Source: a bacterium
GTDB taxonomy: Bacteria; Patescibacteriota; Minisyncoccia; Minisyncoccales; JAGLPU01
Direction: 5' to 3'
Assembly (NCBI GenBank): GCA_030594935.1
Contig: JAUVEE010000020.1
Span: forward strand, 1 to 12,425
DNA: 12,425 bases
In this document: piece after piece, positions 6,225-12,425 of the stretch
How positions within the stretch are numbered: position 1 is the first letter of the stretch
Layout of the letters: the number at the start of each line of letters is the position of its first letter
The notes under the pieces: generated by a model
Databases searched by the model: none
Seen by the model: the letters and a program-made list of their open reading frames with translations, nothing else
Told to the model about the DNA's origin: nothing
Translations under genes and position numbers: made by a program

Positions 6225-7486
6225 CCAATAACTTTTTTGCCGAGATATTTTTGCAAAGCCTTTGGCACTTTTATGCTGCCGTCTTTCTGCTGGTAATTTT
6301 CAATAATGGCGATTATTATCCGGCCAATGGCAAAAGCGGTTCCGTTAAGAGTATGGATAAATTCCAGTTTCCCTGTTTCTTTATCGCGATAGCGGATATT
6401 AAGGCTGCGAGCTTGAAAATCCGTGCAATTGGAGCAGGAATGGGTTTCCCGATAGCAGTTGGCAGCAGGCAGCCAAGCTTCTAGATCATATTTCACTGCC
6501 GCCGGCACGCCCAAATCTCCAGTGCAAATCTGCACCACTTGATAAGGAATCTTTAATTCCTGCATCATTTTCTCTTCCATCGCTAAAATAAGCTGGTGTT
6601 CGTCTTTTGCTGAAGCTGGAGCACAAAAGCTGAACATTTCCACTTTATCAAATTGATGAACTCTTAAGATGCCTTTCGTGTCTTTGCCGTAACTCCCCGC
6701 TTCTCTCCGAAAGCAAGTGGAAAAAGCAGCGTATCTTTTGGGTAAATCTTTTTCTGCAAAAATTTCATCCCGATGCATGGGACCAATTGACTGTTCGCTG
6801 GTTCCGACTAGAACCAAGCCGTCTTTTTCCAGCTGGTAAACTTCGTCTGAATCCTCCCTCTCCAGATAGCCCATATCTTTCATATTCTCTTTTTTAATCA
6901 TTGCCGGCGGCACAACCGGAACAAAGCCTTCTTTGGTTAAAGTGTTGAAAATAAAATTAATTAAAGCAAACTCCAATAGGGCGATATCTCCTTTTAAATA
7001 ACTGAATCTGGCTCCGGAAACTTTAGCCGCCCTTTTAACATCGATCATGCCCAGATTCTCGGCAATGGTTAAATAATCCTTTGGTTCAAAATCAAAGTTC
7101 GGCTTTTTGCCCACTTTTCTGAGAGATATGTTCTCTTTGTCGTCCTTGCCTTCCGGAACTTCTTCTAGAGGCATATTAGGCACCTTGAAAAGCAAACCAT
7201 TAAACTCCTGGTCAATTGTTTTAAACTCTTGCTCAAGCTTATCGCTTTTCTGGTCTATCTTTTTCATCGCTACAATAATCTTTTGCTTTTCTTCGTCATT
7301 AGCGGCAGCCACAATCTCTTTGCCCGCCTTATTTTTCTCCGCGCTGAAATTCTCCAAACTAGTCATTAATTCCCTTCTCTTTTCATCCAGTTCGAGGAGC
7401 TGGTTAATATCAATTTTAATTTGTTTTTTTCGGCAGCCTTCTATCACCGCCTCCTTGTTTTCTCTAATGTATTTTATATCCAACAT
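6215..7486 (-). CDS. serS: seryl-tRNA synthetase
   Basis: The 423-residue protein is a bacterial-type SerRS, which charges tRNA-Ser with serine in the cytoplasm. It begins with the family start MLDIKYIRENKEAV. The N-terminal coiled-coil arm that binds the tRNA long variable arm spans about residues 30-100. The class II core follows: GTSEQSIGPMHRDE (228-241, with the TxE serine-binding loop as T-S-E), motif 2 CFRREAGSYGKDTKGILR (258-275), HQFDKVEMF, ETHSCSNCTDFQAR (347-360), and motif 3 HTLNGTAFAIGR (378-389). The length is normal. It starts 10 bases after the lysS stop without a Shine-Dalgarno, so it is probably co-transcribed from the lysS promoter. The bidirectional hairpin follows its stop directly. 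Confidence 0.97.
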   Translation of the reverse strand: MLDIKYIRENKEAVIEGCRKKQIKIDINQLLELDEKRRELMTSLENFSAEKNKAGKEIVAAANDEEKQKIIVAMKKIDQKSDKLEQEFKTIDQEFNGLLFKVPNMPLEEVPEGKDDKENISLRKVGKKPNFDFEPKDYLTIAENLGMIDVKRAAKVSGARFSYLKGDIALLEFALINFIFNTLTKEGFVPVVPPAMIKKENMKDMGYLEREDSDEVYQLEKDGLVLVGTSEQSIGPMHRDEIFAEKDLPKRYAAFSTCFRREAGSYGKDTKGILRVHQFDKVEMFSFCAPASAKDEHQLILAMEEKMMQELKIPYQVVQICTGDLGVPAAVKYDLEAWLPAANCYRETHSCSNCTDFQARSLNIRYRDKETGKLEFIHTLNGTAFAIGRIIIAIIENYQQKDGSIKVPKALQKYLGKKVIGKK

Positions 7487-7496
7487 GGTTTTATTG

Positions 7497-8966
7497 TTAA
7501 TTTTTCTTATGCCTCATTACCGGAAAGAAGATTATCTCCCGTAAGGTGCGGGAGTCGGTCAGCAAAGCTGCTAAGCGGTCTATGCCCATTCCAAATCCGG
7601 CTGCTAAAGGCATGCCATGCTCCAGAGCTTCCACAAAATCCTTATCCATTCTCTGGGCTTCCTTCATGCCGGCTTTAAAGCTTTCTTCCTGCTGCTGAAA
7701 TCTTTTTTTCTGCTCAATCGGATCATTAAGTTCGGAAAAAGCGTTAATCAACTCCCAGCCGGCCGCAACCAGCTGAAAATTAGCCAGCTTGGTTGGATCG
7801 TTTTCCAACTGCTTGGCTAAAGGAAAAGAGCCTAAAGGATGATGAATGATAAAGGTTGGCTCCCAAATCTGGGGACGGCAAAATTTCTTATAAATCTCAT
7901 CGGCGATCTCGGGCTTGCCCGCGCCCTTGGCCACTTTTATTCCCAGCTCTTTGGCTTTCTTGGCTAAAGCATTTTCGTTGATTTCATCTAAATCAATTTT
8001 AGCGTATTTCCTGACTAGCTCGCTGAATTCTATTCTCTGCCAAGGAGCGGAAAAGTTAATGACTTTGCCATCGTGTTCAACTTTCAGCTTGCCAAAAACA
8101 TTCTTAACTACGCTGCTAAACATCTTTTCCGTCAGCTTCATCAAGTCTTTGTAGTCAGCGTAAGCCCAATAAAACTCAAGCATGGTAAAGTCCGGATTGT
8201 GCGATTTGTCTATTCCTTCGTTGCGAAAAGTTCGGCCGATTTCGTAAATCTTTTCAAACCCGCCCACCAGCAGTCTTTTTAAATAAAGCTCGGGAGCGAT
8301 TCTGAGATATAAATCCATATCCAAGGCATTAAGATGAGTTTTAAACGGCTTAGCTTTTGTTCCTCCGTAAATTTGCTGCAAGATCGGAGTTTCCACTTCC
8401 ATAAAACCTTCTCTTTCCAAGAAATTTCTGATTTCTTTGATAACACGGGAGCGTAAAACAAATTTCTCTTTAACCTCGGCATTAAATATCAAATCCAAAT
8501 ACCTTTTGCGGTACCTTTCTTCAACGTCTTTCAAGCCATGCCATTTTTCCGGCAAAGGAAGCAAGGCTTTGGCCAGCATCTTGAAATCAGCCACTTCAAT
8601 TGTTTTTTCCTGCCGCCGGGTTTCAAATAAGGTTCCCTTGACTTCAATAAAATCTCCAATATCAAAATTTTCCAAAAAATACTGGTAAAATTTTTCTCCT
8701 ATTCCGTCTTTTTTAAGATAGGCCTGGAAAGAGCCGCTACCATCAGTAAAGTGGAAAAAAGCGGAACCGCCGTGCACTCTTAACGATTTAATTCTTCCCA
8801 CCAAGCACACTTGCTTTCCCGAGTTGACAACGCTGGCAAATTTCGCTATTGCCTCAGCGCAGGCATGAGTTCTGTTCGTCTTGATAGGATAGGCTGAACC
8901 ATCGCGAGAACAAACAGCTTTCAGCTTTTCCAAACGAATCTTTTTTATTTCTAAATTAGAAGCCAT
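7497..8966 (-). CDS. lysS: lysyl-tRNA synthetase, class II
   Basis: The 489-residue protein is a complete class II LysRS, which charges tRNA-Lys with lysine. The anticodon-binding OB fold covers about residues 54-130 (LVGRIKSLRVHGGSAFFHF). The catalytic domain follows with ERYRKRYLDLI (150-160), MEVETPIL with GGTKAKPF (201-208), and motif 2 FRNEGIDKSHNPDFTMLE (247-264). Further on are NAFSELNDPIEQKKRF (408-423) and motif 3 GFGMGIDRLAALLTDSRTLRE (about 457-477), ending FFPVMR. No key residue appears to be missing. A good promoter places transcription start at or next to the ATG, so the mRNA is probably leaderless; no Shine-Dalgarno is present. It is followed after 10 bases by serS. Confidence 0.97.
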   Translation of the reverse strand: MASNLEIKKIRLEKLKAVCSRDGSAYPIKTNRTHACAEAIAKFASVVNSGKQVCLVGRIKSLRVHGGSAFFHFTDGSGSFQAYLKKDGIGEKFYQYFLENFDIGDFIEVKGTLFETRRQEKTIEVADFKMLAKALLPLPEKWHGLKDVEERYRKRYLDLIFNAEVKEKFVLRSRVIKEIRNFLEREGFMEVETPILQQIYGGTKAKPFKTHLNALDMDLYLRIAPELYLKRLLVGGFEKIYEIGRTFRNEGIDKSHNPDFTMLEFYWAYADYKDLMKLTEKMFSSVVKNVFGKLKVEHDGKVINFSAPWQRIEFSELVRKYAKIDLDEINENALAKKAKELGIKVAKGAGKPEIADEIYKKFCRPQIWEPTFIIHHPLGSFPLAKQLENDPTKLANFQLVAAGWELINAFSELNDPIEQKKRFQQQEESFKAGMKEAQRMDKDFVEALEHGMPLAAGFGMGIDRLAALLTDSRTLREIIFFPVMRHKKN

Positions 8967-8971
8967 AACTT

Positions 8972-9000
8972 TTTATACCTAATTTCTGACCCAAAGTCAA
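8972..9000 (-). promoter_or_regulatory. promoter of lysS-serS, predicted leaderless
   Basis: On the minus strand TTGACT (9000-8995) and TATAAA (8977-8972) are separated by 17 bases, close to the sigma70 consensus. Only 5 bases (AAGTT) separate the -10 box from the lysS ATG at 8966, so transcription should begin at or just inside the start codon. The -35 box overlaps the T run of the greA terminator. Confidence 0.7.
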
Positions 9001-9020
9001 AACCCCGCTCAAGGCGGGGT
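8997..9020 (-). terminator. Rho-independent terminator of greA
   Basis: The minus strand has a GC-rich stem ACCCCGC/GCGGGGT of 7 base pairs (9020-9014 with 9008-9002) and a 5-base loop, followed by TTTTGACTTT. It stands about 26 bases after the greA stop codon and separates greA from lysS. Confidence 0.85.
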
Positions 9021-9045
9021 GAAAATATTTACAGCTTCAACAGGG

Positions 9046-9510
9046 TTATTTTATCTTCAGTATCTTGTACTTAATTTTGCCGGCCGGAGCATCAACCTCC
9101 ACCACCGCTCCTTCGGGCTTATTCAAGAAGGCCTTGCCCAAAGGAGAATCAACGGAAATTTTTCCTTCCAAAGGGGATGCTTCTTCCGCTCCCACAATTT
9201 TAAATTCTTCAGCCTTGGCTTTTTTAGAGTCCATACTGGCCAAAATAACCGAGCCGATTTGAGCCCAGCCCTTTTTGGGATTGGCTGAAACAACAGTTGC
9301 GTCTTTAATTAATTCTTCTAATTCCGAAATCCGGCCCTCAACAAAAGCTTGCGCTTCTTTAGCTTCGCTATATTCGGCGTTTTCGCTTAAATCGCCAAAA
9401 GCAATAGCTTTTTCCAAGCTATCGGCGATTTCTTTTCTCTTAGTAGTTTGCAAATAAGCCAATTCTTCTTTTAATTTTTTCATCCCTTCCGGGGTAAAAT
9501 ACTTTTTCAT
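9046..9510 (-). CDS. greA: transcription elongation factor GreA
   Basis: The 154-residue protein is a full-length GreA, which enters the RNA polymerase secondary channel and stimulates cleavage of backtracked RNA. The N-terminal coiled coil covers about residues 7-72 and carries the tip motif GDLSENAEYSEAK, with acidic residues D40 and E43 in the positions needed for Mg2+ delivery. The C-terminal FKBP-like domain contains ISVDSPLGKAFL and GAVVEVDAPAGKIKYKIL. The gene has its own promoter within the end of the PBP2 gene and a strong terminator, so it can be a single-gene unit, perhaps with read-through from mrdA. No Shine-Dalgarno precedes the ATG. The promoter places the transcription start within about 2 bases of it. 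Confidence 0.96.
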   Translation of the reverse strand: MKKYFTPEGMKKLKEELAYLQTTKRKEIADSLEKAIAFGDLSENAEYSEAKEAQAFVEGRISELEELIKDATVVSANPKKGWAQIGSVILASMDSKKAKAEEFKIVGAEEASPLEGKISVDSPLGKAFLNKPEGAVVEVDAPAGKIKYKILKIK

Positions 9511-9518
9511 ATTCTTTT

Positions 9519-9546
9519 ATCATAGTTAACTAAAAATCCTTGTCAA
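9519..9546 (-). promoter_or_regulatory. promoter of greA, predicted leaderless
   Basis: A perfect -35 box TTGACA (9546-9541) and the -10 box TATGAT (9524-9519) are 16 bases apart on the minus strand. The -10 ends 8 bases before the greA ATG at 9510, leaving a leader of roughly 0-2 bases. The -35 box is inside the last codons of the PBP2 gene and the spacer contains its stop codon. Confidence 0.7.
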
Positions 9547-11470
9547 GTGAGCTCTCTTCTTCAACATCTTTTTTAAAATACCAGCTTAAAGTTTTTTCGG
9601 CCACTGGCAAAGCGGCTATTTGCCCTTCCTCCACTTCTTCCACGATTATAACCAAAACTATCTCCGGATTATCATAAGGAGCAAAAACGCTGACCCAGCT
9701 ATGATAATGACCTTTTTTGGAAATCTGGGCTGTTCCGGTTTTGGCCGCCACCTCAATTGGCAAAGAGTTTAAGGAAACACTGGAACCGTAAATTACAGCA
9801 TCCCTCATTCCTTCTCTGACAATCTTTAAATTCTCCGGAACAATGAAATTTTCTCTGATAATATTCGGATTATATGTTTTAACCACCTTTTTCTCGGTGT
9901 CTAACGCTTGCTGCGCAATTCTGGGCTGATACAGTTTTCCTCCGTTGGCAATAGCTCCAAAAGAGGCAGCCACTTGCAGCGGAGTGATTCCCAGATATCC
10001 CTGGCCGATGGAAAAATTATAGGTATCTCCAATGCGCCAAATTTTATCCGTAGGATTTTCAAAATAGGCCTCTTTCCAGGCAGGGTCGGGAACAAGACCC
10101 CGTTTTTCTCCGGGAATATCAATACCGGTTTTCTCTCCCCAGCCGAAAAGTTGAAGATACTTCTTTATTCTTTCCACTCCCAGCCCTTGGAAATCTTCTT
10201 GCCCTCCGCCCACCAAATAGAAATAGACATTGCAGGATTCAGCCAAAGCCTTGCGCAAATCAGTCCAGCCGTGCACTTTCCAGTCATGAAAGACAGAAGG
10301 TTCGTCCGGAAAAAAAGGATTGGGAACAGAAATTTCTCCAGTACACAATATCTGTTCCCCAGCCGAAATAATATTTTCTTCCAAAGCGGCAGCGGCAACC
10401 AAGGGTTTAATAACAGAACCGGTGGGATACTTGCTGGCGACAATTCGATTGAAAAAGGAAATATTCGGATCGTTTAAAATTTTCTGAAATTCTTCTTCGA
10501 AAATAGCCTGGCTGAATAAATTGTTATCAAAGCTGGGAACGCTCACTAAAGCTAATATTCCGCCGGTGTTCGGATCCAAGGCAACTGCCGCTCCTCCCTT
10601 TGCTCCTACTCTTTCAATGCTCTTCCTAAGCTCTTCATCAAGTTTTCTTTGCAAATCAGCGTCCAGCCAAAGAACCAGGCTGTTGCCCGGCCGAGGAAAA
10701 GAAATAATTTCTTCCTTAATCGGATTGCCTAAGGCATCCCTTTCAGTCTGGATAATCCCGGGATTCTCTTTTAACTCTTCTTCATAAAATTCTTCCAATC
10801 CGGCTTTGCCTTGATTGTCTTTTCTTCCTATATATCCCAAAAGATGGGAAAAAATCGGACCGTCAACATATTCTCTGACTATGCTCTCTTGAACTTGAAA
10901 TCCAGGCAATTCAGCTATTTTTGCTTCTAATAAAATTAAAGTCTTGTAATCAATATTTTTAACAATGATCAGCCAAGGGCCGTCAGAAGACTCGTCGTAA
11001 AGCCTTATTCTCTCTTCTAAAAGATGAGCGTCTTCCTTGATTATTTCCGCCACTTTTCCTAAAGTCTTTAATCTAACAGCCTCATCATAAGCAAGGCTCT
11101 TATTGAAATAAACTAAATTAAAGCTCTGCTGGTTGGAAACGAGCTGTTCCAAATTTTTATCATAAATCACTCCTCTGACTGCCTGGACTTGATGAAATTT
11201 AAGCTTGTTTTTTTCCGCCAAAGCGGAAAGCTCCTGTCCTTGGATTATCTGAAATTGAAAAGTTTTAGCGAAAAGAACCAGCATTATTAAAAGAAAAACA
11301 GCTCCGAAAGCCTGGAAAATCCTTTTTGATAAAAGAACTTCCATTTTCTTTTCAGTTATTCCCAATTCTGCTTCCTTTTTCTGAAAAATCGCATCCAAGA
11401 AAATTTCCTGAGGCTCTATATCCTCTTTGAATGTCGTCCTTATTCTTTTGCCTTTAAGATGCTTGTCCAT
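9530..11470 (-). CDS. mrdA: penicillin-binding protein 2, elongasome transpeptidase
   Basis: The 646-residue protein is a class B penicillin-binding protein of the PBP2 type, the D,D-transpeptidase that crosslinks new peptidoglycan along the cell side wall. A cytoplasmic tail of about 50 residues precedes one membrane anchor (about 51-75). The pedestal or dimerisation domain (about 95-270) includes RGVIYDKNLEQLVSN and a region around HLLGYIGR. The transpeptidase domain carries S352 and K355 in YPTGSVIKP (SxxK), S412-C-N414 in ESCNVYF (SxN), and K577-T-G in AAKTGTAQ, so the active site is complete. Placement after mreC and mreD is the classic rod-shape operon order and supports PBP2 rather than the division enzyme FtsI. 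It starts 3 bases after the mreD stop without a Shine-Dalgarno. Its last codons contain the greA -35 box. Confidence 0.94.
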   Translation of the reverse strand: MDKHLKGKRIRTTFKEDIEPQEIFLDAIFQKKEAELGITEKKMEVLLSKRIFQAFGAVFLLIMLVLFAKTFQFQIIQGQELSALAEKNKLKFHQVQAVRGVIYDKNLEQLVSNQQSFNLVYFNKSLAYDEAVRLKTLGKVAEIIKEDAHLLEERIRLYDESSDGPWLIIVKNIDYKTLILLEAKIAELPGFQVQESIVREYVDGPIFSHLLGYIGRKDNQGKAGLEEFYEEELKENPGIIQTERDALGNPIKEEIISFPRPGNSLVLWLDADLQRKLDEELRKSIERVGAKGGAAVALDPNTGGILALVSVPSFDNNLFSQAIFEEEFQKILNDPNISFFNRIVASKYPTGSVIKPLVAAAALEENIISAGEQILCTGEISVPNPFFPDEPSVFHDWKVHGWTDLRKALAESCNVYFYLVGGGQEDFQGLGVERIKKYLQLFGWGEKTGIDIPGEKRGLVPDPAWKEAYFENPTDKIWRIGDTYNFSIGQGYLGITPLQVAASFGAIANGGKLYQPRIAQQALDTEKKVVKTYNPNIIRENFIVPENLKIVREGMRDAVIYGSSVSLNSLPIEVAAKTGTAQISKKGHYHSWVSVFAPYDNPEIVLVIIVEEVEEGQIAALPVAEKTLSWYFKKDVEEESSLDKDF

Positions 11471-11473
11471 AAG

Positions 11474-11797
11474 TTACAGCTGAATATAGTTTTTAAAAAC
11501 AAATCTTGTAAAAACAACCAAAACGAACAAAATCAAAACATGGAAACCCAGAAAGCTGTCAGAAAAAATATCCCAGAAAAAACCAATAACAAAAACAGCG
11601 CTAAATTCATAGCAAGTTCTCTGCCATTTCTTGCGGTATTTTTTCTGTTTCCAAAAATAAAGAAAGCTGGCCAAAGTAAAAAAAACCAAAAACAGGCCGG
11701 AAAACAGATTGCCTAGCTTAAAATGAACCAAAAAGCTGGTCGTCAACAGGATGACGACATAAAAAAGGATAATAAAAGTTAATACCTTCCTAGTCAT
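11474..11797 (-). CDS. mreD: rod shape-determining protein MreD
   Basis: Starting at the ATG at 11797, this is a protein of about 107 residues, short for MreD (usually near 160). It has hydrophobic segments typical of MreD: about residues 5-25, 29-47, 65-82 and 84-101 in this numbering. The C-terminal half has the FFWDIFSDSFLGFHVLILFVLVVFTR pattern, with an aspartate before a glycine and a long hydrophobic run, seen in the family. MreD is an inner-membrane partner of MreC in the elongasome. The reading frame is open further upstream to a TTG at 11815. I prefer the ATG because it overlaps the mreC stop by 8 bases in the ATGACTAG arrangement typical of coupled genes. Sequence support alone is weak; position between mreC and mrdA makes the call. 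Confidence 0.8.
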   Translation of the reverse strand: MTRKVLTFIILFYVVILLTTSFLVHFKLGNLFSGLFLVFFTLASFLYFWKQKKYRKKWQRTCYEFSAVFVIGFFWDIFSDSFLGFHVLILFVLVVFTRFVFKNYIQL

Positions 11798-12425
11798 CTT
11801 TTTTAGTGATAACAAACAAATTTTCTATTTTCTTAATATTGAAAAACGGCTCAATCTCAACTTTTTGGGACGGATCAACGTCGTTCTTTTTAACCTCTTT
11901 AACTTTGCCAACCAAGAGCCCTTTGGGAAAAGTTCCACCCCAAGAAGTTGTCACCAGAACATCATCGGTTTTAACCTCTTTCTCCCGGGGGACATCCAGC
12001 AAAAGCCCGAAACTTCCCTTGCCCTTCACCACTCCGACAATATCATTTTCTTCATTGCTTTCCAGCCGGACATTGAAAGAGCTTTCTTTATGGGAAATCA
12101 ACGCTATGCGGGAAAAATTTTGGTAAACATCTTTGACTCTGCCCAAAAGAACTTTCTCTTCGGTTATTACCGGACTATCCGCTAAAACGCCGTCTTGAGA
12201 ACCTTTATTTATTAAAATTGAATCTTGAGAAATATCTTTGGCAGTAATTTGAGCTAAAATCAATTGAAAATCTTTTTCCAATCCCAAGCCCAAAGCCCTT
12301 CTTAAAAACTCATTCTCTGCTTTCAGCTCCTTTAGTTTGGCATTTTCGGCCAAGAGCTCTATGTTCTGTCTCTCAAGCCTTTCTCTATCTTCCCGCACAG
12401 TCTTAATTTCAGAGATTGTCTCCCA
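11790..12425 (-). CDS. mreC: rod shape-determining protein MreC (N terminus cut by window edge)
   Basis: About 211 codons are visible. The frame stays open past a GTG at 12398 to the window edge, so the true start lies outside and GTG is not the start. The visible part begins in a coiled coil with many E, R, K and L residues up to NEFLRRALGL. It continues into the two beta-barrel-like lobes of periplasmic MreC: LILAQITAKDISQDSILINKG, VITEEKVLLGRV, FNVRLESNEENDIVGVVKG, and GTFPKGLLVGKVKEV near the end. MreC is anchored by an N-terminal helix (not visible here) and activates PBP2 in the elongasome. The 3' end overlaps mreD. mreB would be expected just beyond the right edge. Confidence 0.93.
   Translation of the reverse strand, partial: WETISEIKTVREDRERLERQNIELLAENAKLKELKAENEFLRRALGLGLEKDFQLILAQITAKDISQDSILINKGSQDGVLADSPVITEEKVLLGRVKDVYQNFSRIALISHKESSFNVRLESNEENDIVGVVKGKGSFGLLLDVPREKEVKTDDVLVTTSWGGTFPKGLLVGKVKEVKKNDVDPSQKVEIEPFFNIKKIENLFVITKKDD

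Noticed and set aside
7107..7544. 145-codon serine/leucine-rich open frame on the plus strand opposite the serS coiled coil
   Set aside because: The composition is what an antisense reading of a Lys/Glu-rich coiled coil gives, and serS is certain.
9523..9532. Palindrome TAGTTAACTA within the greA promoter spacer
   Set aside because: A 10-base perfect palindrome is expected about a dozen times by chance in a window this long, and no second copy supports an operator. Its position between -35 and -10 is the only reason to remember it.
9908..10477. 189-codon open frame on the plus strand inside the PBP2 region
   Set aside because: It is antisense to the PBP2 transpeptidase domain, which has all catalytic motifs intact. 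The translation is low in recognisable motifs and there is no SD, so it is a shadow of the coding strand.
11798..11815. Earlier TTG start for MreD, six codons upstream
   Set aside because: It would start deeper inside mreC with a rare start codon. The ATG at 11797 makes a tight overlap with the mreC stop and is more usual, though TTG is not excluded.
12396..12398. GTG as the MreC start
   Set aside because: The frame remains open with coiled-coil-like residues to the window edge, and MreC needs an N-terminal membrane anchor upstream, so the gene is simply cut off.

Overview
The window is an AT-rich stretch of bacterial chromosome, densely packed with genes. All genes lie on the minus strand except two small ones in the middle on the plus strand. 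Several traits suggest a member of the Candidate Phyla Radiation (Patescibacteria, Parcubacteria-like): a Mur ligase with a large N-terminal membrane domain, a DegT/EryC1-type aminotransferase with a hydrophobic insert, a FemAB-type transferase, a SerRS with a GTSEQS loop, and minus-strand genes that lack Shine-Dalgarno (SD) sequences. This placement comes from remembered family character and is not proven by a marker gene.

Right part, read leftwards from the window edge: mreC (cut by the edge), mreD and mrdA (PBP2) form a classic rod-shape/elongasome operon. greA follows, with its own promoter inside the end of mrdA, and then a strong terminator. lysS and serS form a tRNA-synthetase pair with a promoter that abuts the greA terminator. 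The greA and lysS promoters place the predicted transcription start at or within a few bases of the start codon, so both may be read from leaderless mRNAs.

Middle (about 5.4-6.2 kb, plus strand): two 96-residue, three-helix membrane proteins of unknown function appear to be diverged tandem paralogs. Each has a strong SD exactly 9 bases before the ATG, its own terminator, and the same 15-base sequence at the predicted 5' end of its transcript. This is the least explained part of the window. A hairpin at the convergent end with serS can act in both directions.

Left part, read leftwards from 5424: an alpha/beta hydrolase overlaps a membrane-anchored Mur ligase by four bases. Next come a DegT/DnrJ/EryC1 aminotransferase, a transglutaminase-like protein, a 3-methyladenine DNA glycosylase, and the first 82 codons of a FemAB-like peptidyl transferase. 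Apart from the DNA-repair gene, these fit cell-envelope or peptidoglycan-related work, but the actual substrates cannot be read from the sequence. I saw no tRNA, rRNA, CRISPR array or insertion sequence. No gene-free stretch exceeds about 140 bases.
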